In this document: positions 9,824 to 19,871 of the stretch, piece after piece
How positions within the stretch are numbered: position 1 is the first letter of the stretch
Layout: every line of letters begins with the position of its first letter
Source: Clostridiales bacterium
GTDB lineage: Bacteria; Bacillota; Clostridia; Christensenellales; Pumilibacteraceae
DNA length: 64,000 nt
Direction: 5' to 3'
Assembly: GCA_029066805.1 (NCBI GenBank)
Contig: JAIEFT010000024.1
Location: forward strand, 1 to 64,000
The notes under the pieces: model-generated
What the model saw: the letters and a program-made list of their open reading frames with translations, nothing else
What the model was told of the DNA's origin: nothing
The model's database searches: none
Program-made: the position numbers and the translations under genes

Positions 9824-12800
9824 CTATACTCCTGCACTCGGTTGACTGTTGATAGTAGGCATGCTTATGTAAATCTTACCCATACCGCTCTCACCGGCTA
9901 CCGTCGCCGAGAAGCTGATTACTGTTTCGGCAGTAAGCCCGTTATACTCATAATGCGACATACCGTTTAGGACGTCCGCGCCGCGCTTGGCGATGGACTT
10001 CATGTTGACCTTGCCCTCGTCGGTCGCGCCCGTTTCCACGTCGCCGGGATTGGCGTTCATAAGCCGCACCATTATCTCGTACTGAGTTCCGTCCATATTG
10101 TTGAACACGAGCACGGGCGCTACGTCGCTTATTCCGCCTACAACGGTGAACCGATCGCCCGCCGCCGCGTCCGCGTCGTACTTGTACACAACGGTCGCGT
10201 AAATTTTTTCGGGGAACAGCGACTCGGCGTCGTTGCTACCGTCCGCTTTTTCGTCGCCGACATAGTTCGTCATATTCATAGAGAATGTTATCGCCATGTA
10301 GTCGAAGCTTGTATCCACGTCCTCGTCTTCGCCGAGAGTGAGCCTGGAGTTGAGCCAATCGCGCACGGCTTGAACATTGGCGCGGTTGTCGCCCTTAGCC
10401 AAAATCATTGTCTGCTCAACATTGACTTCGCCGTCGCTTGCCATGGTTTCCACGCCCTGTTTGAGGAAGCCGTTAAAGTCTACGTCCACATGCGTATTGC
10501 CGTACAGCCCGAGCTCGCCCGTTAATAGGTTGCCCTTGACTTCGTCCTGAGTCCAACGCCTGCCACCCTTGTCTGACGGCAGATTGAACATTATTTCGCT
10601 CGCCTTGAAGTTGTTGTCATTAGGCGCGGAAGAGTCGTATTCGTACAAGCCCTGCACCGTTTTTCTGATGTCCTCGTTGGTGTACCCGTCATCCAAAAGC
10701 TCGGGCTCCATATTCAAAGCAAGGAAGGTGTAAAAGTCTGTAAGCCGCAATCCCTCGTTTGTGAACGTGAACAGAGTGCGTTCGGCGCTGCCGCCAAGAC
10801 TGTCGTTAAGCTTGTTCATTTGCTCGTACAGTATTACGCCGAACTCTTGTAACTGCTTTTCTATATCAAACTCGGGCGAGAAGAATCGAACTATGTCCAA
10901 CATGGCTTTTAGCGTATCTTCGTCCATTTCGGTGGACGAATCGTTCTTTTTGATATTGATGTCGAAATCGACTGCATAGCCGGTTTTTCCGCCGACAGTG
11001 ATTATATCGGCTTTACTTGTATGGAACGTCGCGGTTGTATACAGCACGTCGGCTTTGATCAGACTGCGTACCTCCCCCGCGCCGTCGAGCAGGTCTTTGA
11101 GCCCGACTGAAACCATGATCTTGAGCGTGTTGTCGCCCACTTCGGCATTGAGTATGCTGTACGATTTGGTAGTACCGTTGTCCTTAATCTTGTTCTTGAG
11201 CAGCGCAAAAAGCTCGTCGCTCGACATTACGGGACGGAGGTCGTCCATTGCGCGCGCATCGTGCGCAAGCCCGTCATTGCCGTGTACGCGCAGATTATCC
11301 GTTTTGAATTCGCTATTCATGTATTTTGTGAGCCCGTCAAAATCGGTAATCTTGTCGGCAGGTTCTTGCAGATAGTACTTGTCAAACACGTCTTCGATAA
11401 ACGCTTCGCAGCCGTCGTCGGGGTTGTTAGCCTCGATTTCGGCAGGGTTATTTAGGTCGCGAATAACGTTCTTGAGCTGTTCGGGAGTGACAACGCTCTT
11501 TCCGTCCTTAACAAGCACCATGTCGGTCACAACCGTAAAAATATCCGGCATTACAAGCGCGCCGCTGTTGCCCAGCCAACCGTTTTTGTCCTCGTCGTAC
11601 ACGAACGTGTGAGGAACGAGCTCTATATTCACTTTGCCGTCCATTTGGTCGAGCATGTCGTTGAGCGTGTCGCTGACTTTGTCGGATATGTCGGTTAGCT
11701 TAAAGTCGGGCACAAGCTTTTCGAGCGTTTCGAGCACGCGGTCTGTATTGGCGCACGAATTGATTATAAACTCCGCCTTGTCGCGCGTTACGCTTCTGTC
11801 GCGCGTTATATCCACCGTCATAGTCAAAAGTATGCTCTCGGGCATCAGCCCCGTGGCCAGCTTGGTCATAAGCTTGTCGCCGTCTCCGCCCATCGAATCG
11901 AGCATACCGCCGATTTTGGCCTCCACGGCAAGCAGAGCGTAAAGGTGATCCGCGCTATCATCGCCCGCTTTTTTTACAAACGTCAATGCGTCAAGCTGCA
12001 TTTCCAGCCCGTCCATATCGGCATTGCCCTTAACTATCTTTTGCATTTGCTTGGATAGCGCCGCGCCCAACATTCTGTCGGTAACGGTCAGCTTGATGTC
12101 GCCGATATTTCTGTCGAGCAATGCGTTAAACTTGTCGCCGTCCACTCTGCCCAGCAAATCCTTGGAATCGGCGCTGTTGTTTGAGCCGTCAAGCGATATG
12201 CCTAACATTTCCAGCACGTTCGTGAGCGTCGTACCATCGTCAAAGTTTATGGCGTACTTATTGCCGATCTCTTTAATAAACTCTTGCTCGTAGTCGATTT
12301 TGTCCTCTTTTTTGCCGCCGCTCGGCATGTACACGATCTTACCGTCTACCATGTACCAATTGTCGTAACGGAAAGGACGAAGCTTGTTCAATTGCTCGGT
12401 CCGGTCGGAAAACAAAGCCTGAAGCACGTACAGGAAATCGGCTTTGGTCAGCTGTGTGCCTTCCGCCATTCCCTCGCTTGCCAATTTAGCGACCGAATCC
12501 AACAAGTCCATTTTGATTGTGCCGCCGTTTGCGTTTGTAAAGTCCATTCTGTCGGTGGCTTGCTCAAGCATGGGCTTGATATCCTTTATAAAGTTGTCTA
12601 TAACATCGTCAAGCGTGAGCGCGTCCTCGTCGTCCGTCATCAGCTTGATTATGCCGTTTATCAGCTTATTGGCGCGCGCGCGTTCCTCCGCGTCCATGTC
12701 ATTTATGGTAAGCGACGCCTTGTTGTCGCCTATGAGCGGCACGGACACCGTCAAATATATGTTTTCAGGCAGAATAACATTGCCCAGCCAGCCGACTATG

Positions 12801-13669
12801 CCGCCTGCCCAGCTCTGTCCGAGGTCCGCCATGAACTTTTTGATAGCTTGATTGGCAGCCTCCTGCAAGCCCAACCACACGGTGATTTCGGCGGACGACG
12901 CTTTAACTTCGTCTACACCGTTCTCGTTTTTTGCGGATCGCGCGGTAAAGCGAATTTGCTTGAGCGCGACAACCGTGTCCAGTCTGACTATGTCCGATAT
13001 TTCTTTCACACTATCCAGCTTGCTCGCGTTTTTGAGCGCTCTTTTAAGCACGGAATTTACAAACGCCGCAAGCTGTTTGTCGTTTAGGTTGAATATGTAT
13101 TCGTCCGAGGCGGGATTGTTTGCGTCATACCTGTTGAGCCTTTCGATATCTATATTGTCGCGGTCAAGCACGTCGGCTATCATGTTGACAAGAATGTCGG
13201 TTATGTCCGAGTCGCTCTCCTTCTTGTCGCCGTCACCGACATTGAGCGCTTTTGCCGAAGTTTTATCGCCGACGCTTTCGCCGCTTTCGAGGTACTTGTC
13301 TATAGCGGCGTTGAGCGCCGTGTCAAAGTCTACTTCTACTTCGTCCTTTAGCAAAATGTTGCGTTTGATTTCCGAATAGAACCCGTTTAGATCCTTTTGA
13401 TTGAACGGGCGCGTGACAACGTCGTCGTCATCCGTCCAGTACAAATCGTTGACAACGCCCATCGTGTCCGCCATTGACAATCCGAAAAGCTTTTTGGTGT
13501 ACTTGTCGCCCAAAATCCAGCCCGCGACAAACGCCGCCAAAAAGATTACAAGCACGACAATAAGCACAATCAGGCAGCATGTGCAGCAGCAATTGCGCTT
13601 TTTCTTCGCTTTTATTCCGCCGTTTTCTTCGACGGTTTCTTCATCGGGAACAGCAACTCTTTTCGCCAT
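9824..13669 (-). CDS. large uncharacterised membrane-anchored protein (1281 aa)
   Basis: single long ORF with SD GGAG; N-terminal KKKRNCCCTCC then one TM helix; long Asp-rich extracytoplasmic region; no family recognised. Confidence 0.75.
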   Translation of the reverse strand: MAKRVAVPDEETVEENGGIKAKKKRNCCCTCCLIVLIVVLVIFLAAFVAGWILGDKYTKKLFGLSMADTMGVVNDLYWTDDDDVVTRPFNQKDLNGFYSEIKRNILLKDEVEVDFDTALNAAIDKYLESGESVGDKTSAKALNVGDGDKKESDSDITDILVNMIADVLDRDNIDIERLNRYDANNPASDEYIFNLNDKQLAAFVNSVLKRALKNASKLDSVKEISDIVRLDTVVALKQIRFTARSAKNENGVDEVKASSAEITVWLGLQEAANQAIKKFMADLGQSWAGGIVGWLGNVILPENIYLTVSVPLIGDNKASLTINDMDAEERARANKLINGIIKLMTDDEDALTLDDVIDNFIKDIKPMLEQATDRMDFTNANGGTIKMDLLDSVAKLASEGMAEGTQLTKADFLYVLQALFSDRTEQLNKLRPFRYDNWYMVDGKIVYMPSGGKKEDKIDYEQEFIKEIGNKYAINFDDGTTLTNVLEMLGISLDGSNNSADSKDLLGRVDGDKFNALLDRNIGDIKLTVTDRMLGAALSKQMQKIVKGNADMDGLEMQLDALTFVKKAGDDSADHLYALLAVEAKIGGMLDSMGGDGDKLMTKLATGLMPESILLTMTVDITRDRSVTRDKAEFIINSCANTDRVLETLEKLVPDFKLTDISDKVSDTLNDMLDQMDGKVNIELVPHTFVYDEDKNGWLGNSGALVMPDIFTVVTDMVLVKDGKSVVTPEQLKNVIRDLNNPAEIEANNPDDGCEAFIEDVFDKYYLQEPADKITDFDGLTKYMNSEFKTDNLRVHGNDGLAHDARAMDDLRPVMSSDELFALLKNKIKDNGTTKSYSILNAEVGDNTLKIMVSVGLKDLLDGAGEVRSLIKADVLYTTATFHTSKADIITVGGKTGYAVDFDINIKKNDSSTEMDEDTLKAMLDIVRFFSPEFDIEKQLQEFGVILYEQMNKLNDSLGGSAERTLFTFTNEGLRLTDFYTFLALNMEPELLDDGYTNEDIRKTVQGLYEYDSSAPNDNNFKASEIMFNLPSDKGGRRWTQDEVKGNLLTGELGLYGNTHVDVDFNGFLKQGVETMASDGEVNVEQTMILAKGDNRANVQAVRDWLNSRLTLGEDEDVDTSFDYMAITFSMNMTNYVGDEKADGSNDAESLFPEKIYATVVYKYDADAAAGDRFTVVGGISDVAPVLVFNNMDGTQYEIMVRLMNANPGDVETGATDEGKVNMKSIAKRGADVLNGMSHYEYNGLTAETVISFSATVAGESGMGKIYISMPTINSQPSAGV

Positions 13670-13824
13670 ACTTACTCCGCACAGTAATTCACTGATTAAT
13701 GATACAGTAATTATACTACTCGAATGCCGGTTTTGTCAATGACAAAAATGGCGACAGCTGCTTTTCTAATGCGATTTTAATATTTGCACCGACAAGTATG
13801 TCCGACTGTCTTACCTATTGCGGA

Positions 13825-14022
13825 TTACGCTTTGCAGTCGTATCCGGCATTTTGCACAGCGGCAATAGCGCTTGTTACGTCGAACTCGCCCTCTACCGTG
13901 GCAAAACCGCTTGCTAAATCGACCTCCGCCTTGGTTACGCCCTCTACGGCAAGGAGCGCCTTTTGTACTCTGCCCGAGCAATGTCCGCAGCTCATGCCTT
14001 CAACTTTGAGAATTGTTTTCAT
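13825..14022 (-). CDS. possible internally initiated 65-aa CopZ-like copper chaperone nested in-frame in copA
   Basis: in-frame ATG at 14022 preceded by GGAGGT (14031..14026); encodes MKTILKVEGMSCGHCSGRVQKALLAVEGVTKAEVDLASGFATVEGEFDVTSAIAAVQNAGYDCKA. Confidence 0.55.
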   Translation of the reverse strand: MKTILKVEGMSCGHCSGRVQKALLAVEGVTKAEVDLASGFATVEGEFDVTSAIAAVQNAGYDCKA

Positions 14023-16347
14023 ATTACCTCCGTGACTTTCGTCATTTATTATCAATTCGCTTGTATTGTCGTGATTTTTGTGCTTTATCTTTTTAAGCTT
14101 GGTCTTGGTACGGCTGTCGTCAAACTTCATTACCGTCAGCCTTAGCGCATTGCACACCACAAATATGGACGAAAACGCCATTGCCGCCGCGGCTATCATG
14201 GGATTGAGCGTTATGCCGACGCCGTACAGCACGCCCGCGGCAAGAGGTATGCCCAGCACGTTGTATATAAACGCCCAAAACAGATTTTGCTTGATGTTGC
14301 GCAGCGTCATGTGCGAAACCGCCATTGCGCGCGGCACGTCGCCGAGGTCGGATTTGACAAGCACAACGTCCGCCGCCTCGATTGCGACGTCCGTGCCCGA
14401 GCCAATCGCTATTCCAACGTCCGCCGCCTTCAGCGCCGGCGCGTCGTTTATGCCGTCGCCCACCATTGCCGTCCTGCCCTGCGTTTTAAGCTTTTCCACA
14501 ATGTCCAGCTTACCCTCGGGCAGAACGTTACAGTAGACCTCTGTTATGCCCGCCTTGCTCGCTATGCGCTTTGCCTGCGCCTTTCCGTCGCCCGTTATCA
14601 TTACCACGCGTGCGCCAATGCTTTTAAGCTGCTCTATCGCCTGACGGCTTGACGGTCTGATTTCGTCCTCTACCGTTATTGCGCCCAAAAGAACTCCGCG
14701 CTTGCACAGGTACACGGTGCTCGCGCCGTCGTCTTCCGTAACCTGCACGCCAAACTCGTGCATCAGCCGCGCGCCGCCAAGCGCATATTCGACGCCGTCC
14801 ACATTACCCACCATACCGTAACCGATTTTGTAAGTGCTGTCGACGGCTATTGCTTGCTCCGCACCTTTTTCGTTCGCCGCCTCGATTATAGCGTTTGCAA
14901 GCGGGTGCGTGGACGTGCGCTCGAGCGCCGCAGCAATACATAGCGCTCTGTCGATATTTCCATCGAGCTCGCCGTACGCCTTAACGGCGATAACGCGCGG
15001 CTTGCCCTCGGTGATCGTAGCCGTCTTGTCCAGTGCGAAGATCTCCACACTCTCTATGCTCTGCAAAACTTCGGCGTTCTTTACGAGCACGCCGTATGCC
15101 GCCGATCGCCCCGTTCCCGCCATAACCGCTACTGGCGTAGCAAGTCCGAGCGCGCACGGACACGATATTACAAGTACCGATATTGCCATGGTAAGCGCCT
15201 GCGCGACAGTTCCGACTATCAGCCACACTGCAAGCGTAACAAGCGCAAGTATGCACACCGTCGGCACAAAAACCGCCGATACTTTGTCCGCTATCTTCTG
15301 TATGGGCGCTTTAGAGCCGCCCGCGTTTTCTATCAGCTCGATTATTTTGCTGAGCGTCGTGTCGCTGCCCACCGATTGCGCGCGTATTTCCACTCTGCCG
15401 GTAATGTTGAGCACGGCGGACGTAGCTTTTGCGCCCACAGTCGCTTCCTCCGGCATGGATTCGCCCGTGATAGCAGATTTATCCAGAGTGGTCGAGCCGG
15501 CAGTGATTACGCCGTCGCACGGGATATATTCGCCCGGCATGACTATTACGATATCGCCAACAACTATGTCGTCTATTGCGATTGTTTGCTCAACGCCGTC
15601 ACGTACGACAGTCGCGGTCTGCGGACGCAAACGCAAAAGTTTATCTACCTCCGAGCGCGTCTTGCCCTTTGACTTGGCTTCCAAAAACTTGCCGAGCGTG
15701 ACCAGCGCAAGTATCATGGCGGCAGACTCGAAAAACAAACCCATTGCCGTTTCCGCGCCTGCGTGAACATTACCCGAAACGACCTGCCCGTTTATAACGA
15801 ACAGTAAAACTATTCCGTAAATATACGACGCGCCGCTGCCCAGCGACACAAGCGTATCCATGTTTGCCGACTTGTGAAGAACGGACTTGACCCCGCTCAC
15901 AAAAAATTTGCCGTTAATTATAAGTACGGGCGTCGTAAGCACAAGCTGAATGAGCGCGAACGACGCAGGACTCTTGTGCGGGTCTAACGCGCCCATCGGG
16001 ACTCCAACCATATGCCCCATGGAAAAATACATCAAAGGTATCAAAAAAACAAGCGACCACACAAGCCTCATGAGTAACGTTTTGCTGTAGTCGTGCGCTT
16101 TTGCCGAGGACGATACCGTGCCGCTTTTTGTACTTGAGTCTCCCCTATCTCCGGCAACGCTTGCGCCGTAACCGACGCTTTCCACAGCGGCAATGATCTC
16201 GCCGTCGTCAAGCTCGCTGTCCACCGTCATTCTATTAAGAAGCAGACTGACCTCCACGCTGTTAACGTTGAGCTTGCCCACCGCCTTCTCCACATGCGCC
16301 GCGCACGCCGCGCACGTCATACCAGTAATGTCAAAAATTCTCTTCAT
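13825..16347 (-). CDS. copA: copper-translocating P-type ATPase (CopA) with N-terminal HMA domain and C-terminal CopZ-like HMA domain
   Basis: GMTCAACAAHVEKA, SCPCALGLATP, DKTATITEG, TGDGKAQAKRIA, MVGDGINDAPAL; C-terminal GMSCGHCSGRV. Confidence 0.95.
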   Translation of the reverse strand: MKRIFDITGMTCAACAAHVEKAVGKLNVNSVEVSLLLNRMTVDSELDDGEIIAAVESVGYGASVAGDRGDSSTKSGTVSSSAKAHDYSKTLLMRLVWSLVFLIPLMYFSMGHMVGVPMGALDPHKSPASFALIQLVLTTPVLIINGKFFVSGVKSVLHKSANMDTLVSLGSGASYIYGIVLLFVINGQVVSGNVHAGAETAMGLFFESAAMILALVTLGKFLEAKSKGKTRSEVDKLLRLRPQTATVVRDGVEQTIAIDDIVVGDIVIVMPGEYIPCDGVITAGSTTLDKSAITGESMPEEATVGAKATSAVLNITGRVEIRAQSVGSDTTLSKIIELIENAGGSKAPIQKIADKVSAVFVPTVCILALVTLAVWLIVGTVAQALTMAISVLVISCPCALGLATPVAVMAGTGRSAAYGVLVKNAEVLQSIESVEIFALDKTATITEGKPRVIAVKAYGELDGNIDRALCIAAALERTSTHPLANAIIEAANEKGAEQAIAVDSTYKIGYGMVGNVDGVEYALGGARLMHEFGVQVTEDDGASTVYLCKRGVLLGAITVEDEIRPSSRQAIEQLKSIGARVVMITGDGKAQAKRIASKAGITEVYCNVLPEGKLDIVEKLKTQGRTAMVGDGINDAPALKAADVGIAIGSGTDVAIEAADVVLVKSDLGDVPRAMAVSHMTLRNIKQNLFWAFIYNVLGIPLAAGVLYGVGITLNPMIAAAAMAFSSIFVVCNALRLTVMKFDDSRTKTKLKKIKHKNHDNTSELIINDESHGGNMKTILKVEGMSCGHCSGRVQKALLAVEGVTKAEVDLASGFATVEGEFDVTSAIAAVQNAGYDCKA

Positions 16348-16356
16348 ATATTTAAT

Positions 16357-16385
16357 ATTCTACCACCGTCTATATATTATGTCAA
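16357..16385 (-). promoter_or_regulatory. copA promoter TTGACA-N17-TAGAAT, predicted +1 about 3 nt before ATG
   Basis: spacing read directly; no SD before ATG 16347. Confidence 0.6.
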
Positions 16386-16466
16386 GCAAATTCCTACTGA
16401 ATCACTATGATTTATAGCTGTCACAGTGACGGTTGTATAAGCATATACAGAAAAAGAGGTAAACGT

Positions 16467-17486
16467 ATGAAAGATTTGATCGTTACGGTCGGCGGCGCGG
16501 ACGTGGGACTCACTCCGCCCATGCCGTTTGTGGGGAGAAAGCTGGACGGCGGAGAGGTAACCTTATTCTCGCGGCTGCTGCTTGAGATTGCGCTCTTGCG
16601 GTGCGGATTTGACGTGTCGGATAGACGCGCGCTTGTGACCGACGCGCAGGAGCTTATTTATCAGTCAAACCGCGCTCAAGCGGACTGCATTGTAGTGATG
16701 TCGGCAAGCGCGTTCGGTTCGAGGAAGAGCTTTAACAATGTATGCGGCGGGACGGTTAGATATTCGGCAGGACGGCACGGCAATATGTCGCGCGAGCTCG
16801 CCGAAGATATTTGCGCCAAAATAGACAACGCAAAAAAATGCGGAACAGCGGAAAGCCTGCACACGTTTGGCGGCGCGGCGTGTCCCGCCGTAATAGTGGA
16901 AATGGGATATCTTACAGACTTTGACGAAGCTAAACTGATGCACGACCCCGACTACATACGCAACATAGTCGAATATGTAACTATGGGCATATGTGAATGT
17001 ATGGGTATGCCATACATTCCGCCGTCGCTATCCCCCTATCTCGAGCTAATTAGCATGAATATGGGCAAACGCGGAAAAAAGATAAAACTGCTTCAAGCCG
17101 CACTGTGTGCACACGGCTATACGGTAGACATTGACGGCGTGTACGGCAAAAGCACGAGTATTGCCGTCAAAACCTTTGCCATAAACAATGGTTATGCGGA
17201 AAACGACGGGATAACCGAAGAGTTTATTCGCGACTTATTTTTTGTAACGCCGCGCACACTGCCGCTCGGGTCTAAGCACAGCAACGTGCAGTACATTCAA
17301 AATAAGCTTATCGCCAAGCTGTACAAGTCGCCCGCGAGCGGCGTGCTTGACGAAAGCACGATTGACGCAATGAACGAATTTCTGACCGAAACGGGCAATG
17401 CCCAATCGGTTTGCGAAAGCGAAATCTGCGAAGAAGCTATGAAATTTCTATCCAAAGTCGGCGGCGGCAGACCGCGGTTGTTTTAG
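16467..17486 (+). CDS. N-acetylmuramoyl-L-alanine amidase (Amidase_3)-like protein with two peptidoglycan-binding-like domains, probably inactive
   Basis: Amidase_3 fold pattern and PAVIVEMGYLTDFDE; PG_binding_1-like KRGKKIKLLQAALCAHGYTVDIDGVYGKSTSIAVKTF; AGAGGT SD; both Zn-ligand His motifs altered. Confidence 0.7.
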   Translation: MKDLIVTVGGADVGLTPPMPFVGRKLDGGEVTLFSRLLLEIALLRCGFDVSDRRALVTDAQELIYQSNRAQADCIVVMSASAFGSRKSFNNVCGGTVRYSAGRHGNMSRELAEDICAKIDNAKKCGTAESLHTFGGAACPAVIVEMGYLTDFDEAKLMHDPDYIRNIVEYVTMGICECMGMPYIPPSLSPYLELISMNMGKRGKKIKLLQAALCAHGYTVDIDGVYGKSTSIAVKTFAINNGYAENDGITEEFIRDLFFVTPRTLPLGSKHSNVQYIQNKLIAKLYKSPASGVLDESTIDAMNEFLTETGNAQSVCESEICEEAMKFLSKVGGGRPRLF

Positions 17487-17495
17487 TTAAATAGT

Positions 17496-17524
17496 TTGAC
17501 ATGCTGTTTAAAAAGGTGTATAAT
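17496..17524 (+). promoter_or_regulatory. sigmaA promoter TTGACA-N17-TATAAT for TetR-family gene
   Basis: perfect consensus hexamers. Confidence 0.75.
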
Positions 17525-17559
17525 ATTAAAGATAGTTTAAGACCGGATCAAGGTGAGCC

Positions 17560-18120
17560 ATGCCAGATTCAAAAAAGAAAAACACCGATAAAATTAAACA
17601 GTGTCTGACCGAAATGCTGCAATCATCCCCGATTGACGACATAACCGCAACCGAGCTGTGCAAGCGCGCGGGAGTAAACCGCGCCACGTTCTACTACCAT
17701 TACAATTCGGTGCAGGACGTGCTTGCGGAGATCCAATCGCAATTGGAATCGGAGTTTGCGCAGTGGATGTCGCGCTCGCCGTTGGACATAAACGGCTTAC
17801 CCGAAAAAAGCTTTTACATAACATTTTTCGAGTTTGTGGCGCGCAATGTAGGCGTATGCCGCATGCTGCTTAATTCCCAACGCTCGTCCGATTTTGTGGC
17901 GCGCGCACTCAAGGCAGGCAGAACAATGGTCGTTTCAATTATGAGTAGGCTCTTTCCGCAATGCCCCGCCGCAAAAATCGACTACTACTACATATTCGTG
18001 TCAAACGGATTTTTGGGACTGCTCACCTACTGGCTTAACAGCGGCATGAAGGAAAGCATTAACGACATAGCCGAAGTCGGCGAGCGTATCTCAACCATGG
18101 GCGTGGCGTATCTCAACTGA
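17560..18120 (+). CDS. TetR/AcrR-family transcriptional regulator
   Basis: N-terminal HTH: ITATELCKRAGVNRATFYYHYNSVQDVLAEI. Confidence 0.88.
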   Translation: MPDSKKKNTDKIKQCLTEMLQSSPIDDITATELCKRAGVNRATFYYHYNSVQDVLAEIQSQLESEFAQWMSRSPLDINGLPEKSFYITFFEFVARNVGVCRMLLNSQRSSDFVARALKAGRTMVVSIMSRLFPQCPAAKIDYYYIFVSNGFLGLLTYWLNSGMKESINDIAEVGERISTMGVAYLN

Positions 18121-18131
18121 CAACAAACAAT

Positions 18132-18164
18132 AAAACGGATGCCGACTGACGGCATCCGTTTTTT
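18132..18164. terminator. bidirectional intrinsic terminator between convergent genes
   Basis: AAAACGGATGCCG-ACTGA-CGGCATCCGTTTT. Confidence 0.9.
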
Positions 18165-18179
18165 ACTGCTTCTATTCGA

Positions 18180-18854
18180 TTACACTTTATGCTCTTTATT
18201 GCTTATTACAAGCACGAACGCAACATATGCCACAACGCAAACAATCATCGGGATATAACAGAACACGCCTTCGATAAACACGCACACGATTGCGCCGAGC
18301 AAGAACCCGTATGCTCCGACGTTCCAGTATTTAGACATTGCGCGCAGAACGCGCCATTTGTACCCCGCACCGTTTGCACATTTGTCGGTAATCGCCGGCG
18401 CATGCGCTATTGTCGGCACTATCGCGGACATCAGGGAAAGCACAAACAAAACGACCGTTGCGGCAAGCGCGTTAAAGTTTATTTTTTGCACAGAGCTGCT
18501 CGAGTCGAACTGTTCGGTTATGCCGAATATAATAACGCTGCTTATCAACAACGACAGCATTATGCTGAACAGCATAATCGAAATAAAGTTGTTTTGCAGT
18601 CTGCTGCGACGCTTGAAAAACGCCGTCAAAAGTATTATCGACACAGGAATAATCGACATCAATATCAATAAGATGTTGTTATACTTACTGTAATAGTCAG
18701 GCAGATTGGACTCCGTCGGGCGGTAAAAAATAGTTACCTTATCCGGCAGCATAGGCAACGTCAATGCCGTTGCGAATATTACAATACACGCTATCCACAA
18801 CGCGACGGTCACAAGCACCTTATCGGAATCGATTAGTCCGTTCTTCTTTCGCAT
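18180..18854 (-). CDS. multi-TM membrane protein, possibly DUF1648/SdpI-like
   Basis: MLPDKVTIFYRPTESNLPDYYSKY resembles DUF1648 N-terminus; several TM helices. Confidence 0.5.
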   Translation of the reverse strand: MRKKNGLIDSDKVLVTVALWIACIVIFATALTLPMLPDKVTIFYRPTESNLPDYYSKYNNILLILMSIIPVSIILLTAFFKRRSRLQNNFISIMLFSIMLSLLISSVIIFGITEQFDSSSSVQKINFNALAATVVLFVLSLMSAIVPTIAHAPAITDKCANGAGYKWRVLRAMSKYWNVGAYGFLLGAIVCVFIEGVFCYIPMIVCVVAYVAFVLVISNKEHKV

Positions 18855-18865
18855 AGAATAACCCC

Positions 18866-19870
18866 CTAAATTTTAAGATAGCTCTTGGCGTTCAAGTCCA
18901 AGCCTGCCGCGGGCAAACCGCCCTCTATCATGTGCTTGGCACGCATTGCGACCATTGCCGCGTTGTCCGTGCACAGCGACATGGGCGGAAAGTAAACCTC
19001 GCAACCGAGCGCCTCGCACTCCGACTTGAGCTTGGCACGAAGATACGAATTGGCAGACACGCCGCCCGCCGCAACAACCGTTTTTATGCCCGACTTCTTA
19101 ACGGTATTTACGGCAACGTCAACGAGCATATCCACAGCAGTTTGTTGGAACGACGCGCACACGTCCTCTATAGCGATAGCTTGTCCACGCTGCTCTGCGG
19201 TGTGCAAGTAGTTTATCACCGCCGTTTTCAGTCCCGAATAACTCAGCTCGGCTTTGTGCTTGCGCTCGACAAACTTGATGCTCGGCGTGCCGAGCTTTGC
19301 GCGCTTGTCTATTTCCGGACCGCCGGGATACGGCAACCCGACTGCGCGCGCCACCTTGTCAAATGCCTCGCCTATTGCGTCGTCTGTGGTTGAAGCCAGC
19401 ATGGTAAACTTGTTTATACCGTCCACTCTGCACACGCCGGTGTGCCCACCGCTCGCCACCACCGCCAGGAACGGCGGTTTAAGGTCGGGCGTGGAGATGT
19501 AATTGGCGGCGATGTGCGCCTCGATGTGGTTAACCGCATACAGCGGACGCTCAAGCGCGTAACTTAGCGCCTTAGCCGCCGAAACGCCTACGAGCAGCGC
19601 GCCCACAAGCCCGGCGCCGTACGTGACGGCAATGTAGTCTATTTCGTCCATGCTTACGCCGGCTTTGGTAAGCGCTTCGTCGATGACGGGCAGAATAGCC
19701 GTCAAATGATTGCGCGATGCTATCTCCGGAACTACGCCGCCAAACCTGCGGTGAATTTCTATCTGCGACGAGATAACGTTACTCAATAATTCGTTGCCGC
19801 ACAAAACAGCAACCGATGTTTCGTCGCACGACGATTCTATTCCCAAAATCACAGTGTTTTTATCTTTCAT
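18866..19870 (-). CDS. tsaD: tRNA N6-adenosine threonylcarbamoyltransferase TsaD
   Basis: ILGIESSCDETSVAVL, VNHIEAHIAANY, SGGHTGV, GGVSANSYLR. Confidence 0.97.
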   Translation of the reverse strand: MKDKNTVILGIESSCDETSVAVLCGNELLSNVISSQIEIHRRFGGVVPEIASRNHLTAILPVIDEALTKAGVSMDEIDYIAVTYGAGLVGALLVGVSAAKALSYALERPLYAVNHIEAHIAANYISTPDLKPPFLAVVASGGHTGVCRVDGINKFTMLASTTDDAIGEAFDKVARAVGLPYPGGPEIDKRAKLGTPSIKFVERKHKAELSYSGLKTAVINYLHTAEQRGQAIAIEDVCASFQQTAVDMLVDVAVNTVKKSGIKTVVAAGGVSANSYLRAKLKSECEALGCEVYFPPMSLCTDNAAMVAMRAKHMIEGGLPAAGLDLNAKSYLKI

Positions 19871-19871
19871 A

